Shown here: one piece after another, positions 12,110 to 21,615 of the stretch
Position numbering within the stretch: position 1 is the stretch's first letter
Layout: each line of letters opens with the position of its first letter
From: Petrosia ficiformis
Taxonomy: Eukaryota; Porifera; Demospongiae; Haplosclerida; Petrosiidae
Length of the DNA stretch: 64,000 bases
Direction of reading: 5' to 3'
NCBI GenBank assembly: GCA_947044365.1
Contig: OX345650.1
Span: 622,501 to 686,500 of the forward strand
Program-made: the position numbers and the translations under genes
Notes under the pieces: model-generated
Databases searched by the model: none
What the model was told of the DNA's origin: nothing
Seen by the model: only the letters and a program-made list of their open reading frames with translations

Positions 12110-15100
12110 ATGTACTATAACAACAAGTTATTATTACCACAAAAGGAAGCAGAGTTGTGCACTATAAAAAAGTCCTTGGGAATTACCTTTTCCAACTGCA
12201 ACAGGATGTCAAAAGAAGTTATATTACCATGTTTGAATGTAGAGGTAACTAAACCTCAGTGTGTTCATAGTTATTTACAGTTGCCAGAGAACAGTGATAA
12301 TTGTACTTCTCAGAAAGATTTTATCAGTATTTATCAGTGGCTTGTACAGACTTTGGTGGATATGAATATTCCAATAGAAACAAATGAGCAAGTGAGTAGT
12401 TATATATGCATTGATATACTGCAGTAGATACTCCATCCATGTCTAGAGTACTATCATTCAGTTCGGAGGTTTTGTTGTCAGTATTATTATTTCAAAATAT
12501 TTAGTTCTCTCTTTGTTCGCTCACGATTATAATTGTTGGTGGTGTGTTTCAACTGTTGTGTTACACATGTTATTAAGTGCCATTAACAAAGTGTTAGTAT
12601 CTATTTCTTCATTTACGGCTGAGTGTAGCATATCACAATAGCGAGAATTTCCTGTGGCGAAGCAGATTCTACAACTGCATTGTCACTATAATTTATGATC
12701 AGCACTAATGTATATTCAAGATTATGAATGGTATGTGGTTAGTGGACACTATAGCTATGCTAATGTGTGTCTATTGTGTATAGGGTACTTTAGCTATCCG
12801 GCTTTAAAAGTGATTGCTATCCAAATAATGATACTATAGCAGGCATTATAGTTATTGTTGTTTTATACTTTTGTGTGTTTTACAATCAGGCTGCTCTACT
12901 GACAATCATGAGAAAGAACTTAACCTCCATTATAGAAGAAAGAGATAATCAAGTGAGACAAGTTCGGAGTTCCATGGAGAGAGTAGTCTTTGGAAAAGAT
13001 AGTGAAATACGTAGCTTGAAAGCAGATGTGAAGTCATTGAATTCTCAGCTTTCAGATCGAATGAAACAAATTGAAGTTTTACAAGAAGCAGGAAGACTAA
13101 AAGACCAACAATTACAACTCTTAAGATCAATGGTAAGTCAGTTTCTGTTTCAGAATCATCATTAAGTCATCATTAAGTCATCATTAAATCATTCTATGTG
13201 AACACTTAGATTTTTGTTATAAGACTACTAAAGTTTGTGTTGGCATCATCAATAGGTGGTATATTGTGTGTAACCATAGTTACACTATTACGTATTTTGA
13301 CTATCAGCCTATTATTCTTCTGTACAACTGCCAATAAAACTACAATGCTATAATCTTCCTTTTTTAATAGAATGAACAGCTCCATACTAAATGTATTTCA
13401 AAACAGAAAAAAGGAATGGATACTACGATATACACACAAACTATATCCGAATTAACAGTACAGCTGGAAAATAAAGAGCAACAGTTGGCACAGGCAGAGT
13501 TAAAGGTTAGTACTATCACTATAAGTTTATGGGCATAATTATATTAATGTATTAAGCTATTGGCAAACACTATGATAGCCATTTACAAACAATGATTAAT
13601 GCATTGTGTATGAATTATAAATATAAGACTGTTTATTTTCATAATGGCAGATAATAAAGTTACAACAGGAGTTACAATATACATGGCAATCATACCAGAG
13701 CCAAACAACACCTAACATGTTTGATAACTGCACTGTAAGCACAACGTCTAAAGTGAGGACAGATGTCTGTAATGCTGAACACAAACAACTATATTTACAT
13801 ACACTATGTACCAGTAATAGTGATGATCATACTAATGTAAATAGAAATGACAGTGCTACACAAACTAATGATGTAATGAATCCAGGGACTGTGTCACAGG
13901 AAGTATTACCACAGCTGGTGTTGCAGTTGAAAAGTACACAAGAACAAGTAGCTATGAAGGAGGTAACCATATATGGTTATAATTGTATTTATTATTATTA
14001 TATAATTATATATATTATACAACATTATTACAAATAAATAAAGCCATCATTTTTTAATGAATTTACACAAAATTTAACATGTTTTTATATATCCACATAC
14101 ACAGGATGCTCTGAATGAAACACTTAAAATTTCATCAAAGATTAAACAAGAATTAGAAGAACAGAAAGACTTACACACTAGACAATCAAATATAATAACT
14201 GATATTACAACTGAACTCAATCACAAAACAATTCAGTTACTTGAAGTGGATATTCAAAGACTTCAGACAGCTATTAGCGAGAAGGATGCTTCGTTAGCTT
14301 TGTTAGAAATGAAAGAAGAAGTTTCTTGTGTTCAACAAAGATCTTGTGACCAACATGAGAAAGCAAGACTAATGAAAGAATTAAAAAATAAAGTGATTAC
14401 ATATGTTTTCATATATCTGCATGAATATATTCATGTGTATATACCTGTGTGTATATGTGTGAAAGCATGTGTCTATGTATGTTAGTATGTCCACATATAT
14501 ATGTACATAAGTACATATGTATGTATCAGTCTGGAAAACTGTATTTACTCCAATATACAGTATATCAGTCTGGGAACCCGAACATACATATTAATTTTAT
14601 CCACTTACATATATATCTATACACACATTCATTTATGCTTATTTATGTATGTACAAATAATATATATGTATGTATGTATGTATGTAACTATGTATGTGAC
14701 TATGTGTGTGTATTTTGTATGTATGATGCATGCAATGCGTGTATGTATATTTAGTATGCACTATGTATACAAACATACCACATTTATACTTATTTACATA
14801 AATTTAAATACATACATGTACATAAATACATAATATACATGTTGTGAAGTACAACATGTATAATTATGTAATCATGTGTTCGTGTGTGTTTGCATTTAAT
14901 ATATTTCAGATACAGGAGAAAATATCACTTTTGAATAAAGAAGATAAACAAAGTCCAACAACACACTCATTATTAATACATCAATATGAAGAGTGGGATT
15001 CAGATCAGGTATATATGTGATAAAAACAGTATTAGATCATAGCAAGAGCATATAATAGAAAGAGATCTTGATCATACGTTGATAGTAAAGAGCATTCACA

Positions 15101-15598
15101 GACAAGTAACGCAGGATGCGGGCGTAACATTTCTAATCTGAGGGTTGTGTGTACATTTTGTTACAGATGAATGGATACTTTTACAACATAATTATATAAC
15201 ATATTTAAAATATTGTTTAACTAGGTTTGTGAAGCTATCAGAATCTTGGAGAGAGGAAGAGTCAAAATAAAAGAGTATATAGATCAGCTGTTGGCATTAG
15301 TACTGGACAGAGACCCAAACCTTCTAGAAGGCCTACCTCGAATACAACAAAATATGGGAATGAGACCTGATTTATTGCATGTTGCAGCATTACCAGAGGT
15401 ATGTATGTACTAAAATATTTCAATCAATTATTATGATTAATAATTAATTTTGATTCACGTGATATACAGTTGATAGATGAACTCAGAGAAGAGGAAGAGG
15501 ATATGTACTGTTTACAGAGTTATGCTGCTTTATTGATTCAAAGAATTAATGAACATTCTCCTGACTTGTTAAACAGTTTAGATGTTCATGAAACATGA
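12110..15598 (+). CDS. Coiled-coil protein, possibly ADIP/SSX2IP-like
   Basis: Eight exons join in phase 0 throughout: 12110-12391, 12890-13132, 13371-13505, 13651-13962, 14105-14392, 14910-15008, 15225-15398 and 15470-15598 (stop TGA), about 553 residues. All junctions have GT/AG and stay open. Heptad-like stretches rich in Glu, Lys, Gln and Leu fill residues 95-450, so a long dimeric coiled coil is likely. The N-terminal part (CTSQKDFISIYQWLVQTL, then a short insert and NLTSIIEERD) resembles the start of afadin/alpha-actinin-binding protein ADIP, a centrosome and junction protein. Near residues 470-495 a YIDQLLALVLDRDPNLLE segment recalls the Rab11-binding motif of FIP proteins. Neither match is certain. 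The stop lies 222 bp before the next gene's start. A further 5' exon may exist at 9513. Confidence 0.75.
14405..14860. repeat. Intronic TATG/CATA microsatellite-like DNA
   Basis: The intron between the fifth and sixth coiled-coil exons is built of imperfect TATG and ACAT repeats. The overlapping Tyr/Met/Cys/Val ORFs in it are artefacts. Confidence 0.85.
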
Positions 15599-15820
15599 TA
15601 ATTCTATGTAGCGATATTTTTTTATAATACAAACACTTGAGAATATTATTTTATATTTTAAGAATGGTGTAAACTGAAAGCTCCTCAGTAAAGTGGAATG
15701 ATAATGTAAAATAATGTGCAGACAAAACTACATTTTTGACTTGTTTTTACTAAAATTTATTGTGATAACAAAATTTTGCTAAAGGTGTGGTTTAATCTAT
15801 CCCATTCACCCTAGAGCAAC

Positions 15821-16209
15821 ATGAAGTGTCCATGGATCAAGATGTTAGGGATGCTAGTCATTCTTCTTATGAATGGGAGAGTTGATTCTCAATGCTCTCC
15901 TGAATCTGGTAAGAGTATTTTGTTAACAAAAAGTTAGGATGCATTAAAAAATCAAACTGTTTGTATTATAAAATGTTACTTTTTACAGAATTGTATTTAA
16001 TGCAGTCTGGCATTTGCTATGGTAACAATACTGTGTTTAATGAAGACAATGTTGATGATGGTCCTGATAGTGGAATCACCTGTTTTAGAAGAGGAAGTAC
16101 ATCCATGGCAATTAGAGTAAACGGTCAAATATCGGTCACGCCCATCAATCGGACGCTAGTGCTCCACCATAAAACAACTTTTAGAAATTCTGCAACCATT
16201 AATAGGTAG
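15821..16209 (+). pseudogene. Receptor paralogue A, truncated by transposon
   Basis: Exon 1 (15821-15908) encodes a signal peptide beginning MKCPWIKMLGM and is spliced in phase 1 to exon 2 at 15989, as in genes B to E. Exon 2 begins ELYLMQSGICYGNNTVF and matches the first Ig-like exon of the intact genes until ATGGCAATTA at 16114. There the terminal repeat of a DNA transposon begins. Reading continues about 31 codons into the transposon end and stops at 16207-16209. The rest of the receptor is not present on the far side of the element, so the copy is a fragment. A short secreted product is conceivable but unsupported. Confidence 0.85.
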
Positions 16210-16587
16210 AGCACAAAGAAGTACCAAGGTACCCAAGAAATGAAAATAATTTAACTCTGCATGCCGACAGTAAACGCTCCCAAAGTCAAATTTCGGACAA
16301 CCACTTTATCGGACAATCATGCTGAACTGACGGATACCGGCTCTCAACTGGCAACAAAAGAAGGAGCAACACTGTTCTCATTACCAGCAGGTAGGACTGT
16401 CATTGCACTATAGCAGAAGCAAACAATAATCCAGTGCGCTTGCTACCTTTGTGCAAACGTGACTGATTTCTAGAATGAGTAAGTAGGCCAATGTTCGGAC
16501 ACCTAATCTTTGGACATTTCTTTACAAGAGATCCTCGAAGGCTGTTTGGAATTGCATATACACACGTAAAAAAACAAATACACAGCA
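16115..16587. repeat. Left terminal inverted repeat of the transposon
   Basis: About 473 bp match the reverse complement of 21005-21481 with scattered substitutions and small gaps. Weaker similarity continues inward to about 16670, where both sides share an AGCTCCACCCT block. Confidence 0.88.
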
Positions 16588-16681
16588 GTACAGAGCTATA
16601 ATTTCAACAGCACAGACCATGCCTAGAGCGCAGCTCCACCCTTTAATCAGCGCACGCGCAAACAACCAACCTAGTCAATCG

Positions 16682-16716
16682 GTAATCAAATCAAATCAAA
16701 TCAAATCAAATCAATC
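16682..16716. repeat. AATCA pentanucleotide microsatellite
   Basis: Consecutive TCAAA units directly follow the stop codon of the terminal transposase exon on the minus strand. Confidence 0.85.
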
Positions 16717-19671
16717 AACCATTAATATTTTTACAGTTTTCACATAAAAAGATATAACTGTCAGTCTTTGCTTTACTGCAAGGGATACCGGCACAAATAC
16801 AGTGTATCCATTCTTCGCAGTGGGAACACATGACCCATGTTTTAGCTCTGGGATGCTGACACTTGCCACTTGAACAAGAAAAACCTTGAAAGACATGTAA
16901 CAGGATGGATTAGCTGTTTAGTGTAAGGTAATATATGTACCGTTCACTCTGGTATCCTGTAAACCCATGGGAGCAGTGTTTGTATCTCCTATTAAAAGTA
17001 TATACATTAGTTTTAGCTTATTGTAAGCTGGTACATGTACCTTTCTCTCCTGTACCCTGACAACATGAACCTGAACGAGCAGTGACAGTGTCTGTTAAAA
17101 ATAGCTCGAGTTATTGTAATTTAATACAAGTACATGTACCGTTCACTCTTTTACACTGACCCCGTGAACCTCCACCCCATGAACCTGTAGGAGCAGTGTC
17201 AGTACTTCCTATTAATAGATATAGCATAGAGTTATTGTAAGTTAATACCTATACGTACCTTTCACTCTTGTACCTTGACCCCGTGAACCTGTAGGAGCAG
17301 TGTCAGTACTTCCTATTAATAGATTTATCAGAGTTATTGTAAGTTAATACCTATACGTACCTTTCACTCTTGTACCTTGACCCCGTGAACCTGTAGGAGC
17401 AGTGTCAGTACTTCCTATTAATAGATTTATCAGAGTTATTGTAAGTTAATATACATATACATACCTTTCACTCTTGTACCTTGACCCCGTGAACCTGTAG
17501 GAGCAGTGTCAGTACTTCCTATTAATACATTTATCAGAGTTATTGTAAGTTAATATACATATACATACCTTTCACTCTTGTACCTTGACCCCGTGAACCT
17601 GTAGGAGCAGTGTCAGTACTTCCTATTAATAGATTTATCAGAGTTATTGTAAGTTAATATACATATACATACCTTTCACTCTTGTACCTTGACCCCGTGA
17701 ACCTGTAGGAGCAGTGTCAGTATCTCCTATTAATAATAGATATTAGCTTCGGTTATTGCAAGTTAATATATGTACCATTCACTCTGGTACCCTGACCCTG
17801 TGAACCTTGGCCTTGTGAACCTGTAGGAGCAGTGTCTGTTTAAAAAAAGGTTACAACTGATTAGTTAGTTATTCTAAGCTAATACCTCTCTTCTCTTGTG
17901 TAGTGTTTGATGTCTCTTGTAACCTCCTCCTCCTTTCTTCTTGTTTTTGTTCCCGTAGTGCTTTTCGCTCCTCCTTCAGTTTGAGGGCTTCTGCTTTCTT
18001 TCTTGCTTTTTCATTGATCTCATAACGACACTCTTCACTAGTTATTACTCTAGCAGTTGACTTCGGCAGAAAGGTAGGATTTTTTGTAACTGGTGGAATA
18101 GTGGCAAGAACCTTTGATACAGCAGTGTGAGACGAAGGTTGTGGTACTGTACTCTTTCCACAAACTTGTAGTGACAACCAGAGATTGTACCTTTCGTCAG
18201 TTGTAATATCATATCCTTCTTCCTTTCTTCTGGCAAATAATGCTACTTCTTTGTGAGTAAATGGTCGATCAAGTGGGGATAACAAATCATTTTCAGACTC
18301 AGATACTGACTCCTCTTGGGTTGAATCACTGTAAAGAGGGGTAAGAGGAGCAAGAGTGTGCTCTGATGATCGTATTGATTGACGAAGTGGAGTAAATAAA
18401 GGTATGAATTTTAGCCCTGTTCGTTCACATATTGTAGGAGGTTTGGATGGACTCTTTGGCAATAGTCTGTATCGATCAATTGGGTACACACCTGTCACTT
18501 TGAAACCTGCTACAATATTAAGGGGAGTCATTGCCTTCATCCAGGCATGACCAAATAAAAAAGAGAACTGAAAGCGTGTTACAACTTTGCCTGGATTAGC
18601 CAGCATATATGAGTGGCATTCCTCCCTCCAAGCCCTCTTCAAAGGACTAAAGACACCCTTATCCAACGGCTGAGTCTTATGGGTACTATGGGGAGGTAAA
18701 CAGAATACAATTACTTGCTCTTCTGCTGCTTTGTTTGCAAACAATGGAGAGAAGTGGCTTGAATGACCGTCCATAAGCAGCAAAAGTGGCCAGGCTGGAG
18801 GAGCATAAACCAAAAAATGGTTAATAAACCAAGATTCAAAGATCTTCATGTCTATCCACCCGCTGTCACTGAGGCCATACATGGTGCCTGGTACCTCTCC
18901 TATGGTCAGGTCTGGCTTTAGCATTTTCCTGTCGAATATGACAAGTGGAGGAATAGCATACCCTCCGGCATTACAACAAGATAAAACAGTGATCTGGGTT
19001 CTTTCACTGCTTGAAAGGGAAGATGGATGTTTTTCTCCTTTCTTGGATACAACTTTCGGAGGCTTTGGGTTGAGTGGAAAACCAGATTCGTCCAAGTTGA
19101 AGATCTGGCAGGGTCGATCACAGATTTCGCATTCTAGCAGTGTTCTTTCTAGTAGCTCAAAGTAATGCTCAATCATTGTTTCTGAAGCACCTAGTATACG
19201 AGAGTGTGTCAGTGCTTCGGGATTGCGAAGACAAAGATCTTTGTGTCGAGATTGAAATGACTTCCACCAACTGGGTGAAACAGTTACTTCAAGACCTTTA
19301 TTGTCAACAATAGCCTGTACAATTTCAATCACTTCCTTTACTGTGCGAGAATAACCGACTGATGTCATTCCGATAAGAAAACTTACAAGCTCATCTTCTT
19401 CAGTTGCAGTCAGGTATGCTTTTGGTCCACTTTTAGCACCAGATGTTATTCGTCCACTAATGTGGTCATGCAGTGTGGATCGTGGAATGGCATACTCCTC
19501 AGCGGCTCGCCTAACAGACATTCCGTTATGAACTGCGTCACAAGCTCGCTCCAAACCATCATCATTCCAACTCTTGTAACTGCAAAGACGACCAAGACCA
19601 CTTTTAGCATGTACAAAATGGGACTGTCCTTTAGAACATACCACACGCTCACATAAAGGAACAGATGCCAT
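16715..19671 (-). CDS. pogo/Tigger-like transposase with mini-exon tail and PHD finger
   Basis: The large exon runs 19671-17886. It begins MASVPLCERV; an upstream in-frame ATG at 19839 lies in a nested repeat and is less likely. It carries a psq-type helix-turn-helix (RRAAEEYAIPRSTLHDHI) and a DDE-type catalytic core with NLDESGFPL, LLLMDGHSSHF and THKTQPLDKGVFSPLKRAW, supplying the acidic residues expected of pogo enzymes. A phase-1 donor at 17886/17885 then allows nine small in-frame exons (17835-17776, 17726-17673, 17622-17569, 17518-17465, 17414-17361, 17312-17259, 17208-17140, 17091-17041, 16988-16941). The last exon, 16884-16715, encodes a C-x4-C-x10-C-x2-C-x4-H-x2-C-x14-C-x2-C zinc-binding pattern typical of a PHD finger, then stops. 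Without splicing, the large exon would end at 17869. The tail model rests on splice consensus and frame conservation; the core is secure. Confidence 0.85.
16941..17835 (-). repeat. Tandem array of nine mini-exons with introns
   Basis: Units of about 104-120 bp repeat in tandem. Each holds a 48-69 bp exon bounded by AG and GT and a short intron beginning GTAYGTA or GTACAT. Five units are exactly 54 bp and encode variants of STDTAPTGSRGQGTRVK. Every exon is a multiple of three and both neighbouring introns are phase 1, so any number of units keeps the frame. The three or four units at 17259-17622 are almost identical. Confidence 0.85.
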
Positions 19672-19789
19672 ACTAAAATTGACTGAAATATAAAAGGCAG
19701 AGCTGAATAATTGACAAGTGGGCAGTCTGGGTTCAAGCTTATCAAGAAAGTGGTATACACTACTAAATAATTGACTTAAATCCCCATTG

Positions 19790-20053
19790 CAGGGTTTCAT
19801 ACAGGAGTTTTTGCTTGGGGGGAGTCTAAGCCTGAGCATTGGGCACGAATTATTTTAAAATTTAATTATGCAATTTTGAACACCATGTGCTTGTAAAATG
19901 ATGGATATATCTGTCTTGCAAAAGCAACCTTTAGAACAATCTACTAAGGAAGATGAGGCTTCTTCACAAAAGTCTACAAGCCAAGAACAGCCTTGAGGCT
20001 TGAGGAAGAGGGGGGACTGAACTCAGTTAACACCCCCCCTGTATGAAACCCTG
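19790..20053. mobile_element. Nested small element with CAGGG ends
   Basis: CAGGGTTTCATACAGG at 19790-19805 is matched in inverted orientation by CCTGTATGAAACCCTG at 20038-20053. The 264-bp segment lies just upstream of the transposase start and contains the extra upstream ATG. CAGGG termini are common in hAT elements, but no clear 8-bp target duplication is visible. Confidence 0.55.
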
Positions 20054-20189
20054 TATGCACAAAGTTTCTTGAAAATAACATTTTTAAAATCCTTTTTTCC
20101 TTATTTGTACTCTTTAGTATATGAAGTCTATGAATGGAAGGTATTTATGCTAAACAACTCACGATAATTATTAGACTGGTTAACTAGTT

Positions 20190-20620
20190 ATTGTTCACTC
20201 TAGTACCCTGAATCTGCGAAACTCCAAGACCAGTGTGACTGTGTCGGTATCTATTAAAAATAGATGTAATAGCTATGGTTATCATCAGTTATACATGTAT
20301 ATGTACCGTTCACTTGTACCCTGAGCCTGCAAAGAGCAATGTCAGTATCTCAGGACTATTAAATATAAGCTAAAGTTATTGTGAATTAATACATGTACAC
20401 GTATCATTCACTCTTTACTCTGAGCCAGCAAATCTAACTGTAAGAAGTGTCTATTAAGAATAGTTAGTTAATTGTAGGTATTATGTTTGCTCTGGTACTA
20501 CGCTGTGAACCTGTACTGTAAGAGCAGTGTCACTATGCCCTATATTGAGAATATTAATTTCCTAGTTATTGTTGTACATCATGTTAATACACATACCGTT
20601 CACCCTGGTAGTTTTGTAGA
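20190..20620 (-). repeat. Degenerate mini-exon copies upstream of the transposase
   Basis: Four or five decayed units keep pieces of the mini-exon array (minus strand: GAGATACTGACA, TTGCAGGCTCAGGGTACAAG, GTGAACGGTACAT). Splice sites and reading frames are broken, for example a lost donor near 20485. They lie on the opposite side of the large transposase exon from the intact array, in the same orientation. Confidence 0.65.
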
Positions 20621-21004
20621 ACCAGATTGTTTATCTATGATTTATGGATGATTAACACTTTACCCCAATGTGACTAATTGACCCATACCCATAAACTGAA
20701 ATTTTCCTGTTTCCTTTTTTTGTGATCAACTATAATAATATTGTGTTAATTTACACTTACACTATGTGATAATCTATACAGGTGTACACCTAACTTCATC
20801 CAAGGAACTTAACAAGGGAGTCGATTATCACGAATTCGCAACTCTTCTCCACTTCTCAGGTAGATATACTAGTACACACGTGGAGATATAGCAGCAGTGC
20901 ACTCTGGCACAGACCACAGAGCATGCGCAGTATAATTATATTTTTTATAGTAGAGGGTGGAGCTGGTGCAGAGTTTTGAAGATCCCAGTAATTACGGATA
21001 CTAG

Positions 21005-21481
21005 TGCTGTGTATCTGCTTTATACGTATGTGTAGTTCCAACATCCTTCGAGGAACTCTTGTAGAGAAATTATTGTATATGTCCGAATATTGGGTGTCCG
21101 AACATAGGCCTATTTACTCGTTCTAGAAATCAGTCACGTTTGCACAAAGGTAGCAAGCGCACTGGATTATTGTTTGCTTCTGCTATAGTGCAATGACAGT
21201 CCTACCTGCTGGTAATGAGAACAGTGTTGCTCCTTCTTTCGTTGGCAGTTAAGAGCCGGTGTCCGTCACTTCAGCATGATTGTCCGATAAAGCAGCCGTT
21301 CGAAATTTGACTTTGGGAGCGTTTACTGTCGGCATGCAGGGTTAAATTATTTTCATTTCTTGGGTACCTTGGTACTTCTCTGTGCTCTACCTATTAATGG
21401 TTGCAGAATTTCTAAAAGTTGTTTTATGGTGGAGCACTAGCGTCCGATTGATGGGCGTGACCGATATTTGACCGTTTACTC
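21005..21481. repeat. Right terminal inverted repeat of the transposon
   Basis: This is the inverted partner of 16115-16587. The divergence between the two arms is clearly greater than expected for a very recent single insertion. Confidence 0.88.
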
Positions 21482-21483
21482 TA

Positions 21484-21615
21484 TGTTTACGTTTAACGTT
21501 TCCGCCGCAACCGAAACCGGATCCGGCTCGGAACCGGGCCGGATCCGATTTAGGCCCCATGCTAAATGAGTTGCCAGCGCCCCGTGCTTCTTTCTCTAAG
21601 GGCGATAACTGTAAC
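21484..21615 (+). promoter_or_regulatory. GC-rich upstream region of receptor B
   Basis: Between the transposon end and the ATG lies a short, strikingly GC-rich stretch (21500-21560) with overlapping ACCGGATCCGG and GGGCCGGATCC. The AAGGGCGATAA just before the start also precedes gene E, and a related GAGGGCGATAGCAAC precedes gene D, so the last 20 bp are conserved family leader. Promoter function is inferred from position. Confidence 0.4.

Larger units (their letters stand above)
16115..21481 (-). mobile_element. pogo/Tigger-type DNA transposon, 5.37 kb
   Basis: The ends are exact inverted copies starting GAGTAAACGGTCAAATATCG on the left and finishing with its complement at 21481. Both ends are flanked by TA (16113-16114 and 21482-21483), the target site of the Tc1/mariner/pogo superfamily. 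The terminal inverted repeats match for about 470 bp. A transposase gene of the pogo/Tigger type lies inside on the minus strand. The left flank is exon 2 of receptor A, but the right flank is the upstream region of receptor B rather than the continuation of that exon. Either host DNA was lost after insertion, or the two ends come from different insertions joined by recombination. A second small element is nested at 19790-20053. Confidence 0.92.

Noticed and set aside
18848..19760. ORFs on both strands within the transposase core
   Set aside because: They are shadows of the long transposase reading frame, which alone carries the catalytic motifs.
15821..21483. The idea that receptor A is a complete gene with the transposon as an intron
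   Set aside because: No continuation of exon 2 follows the right terminal repeat; the next sequence is the leader of gene B with its own start codon.
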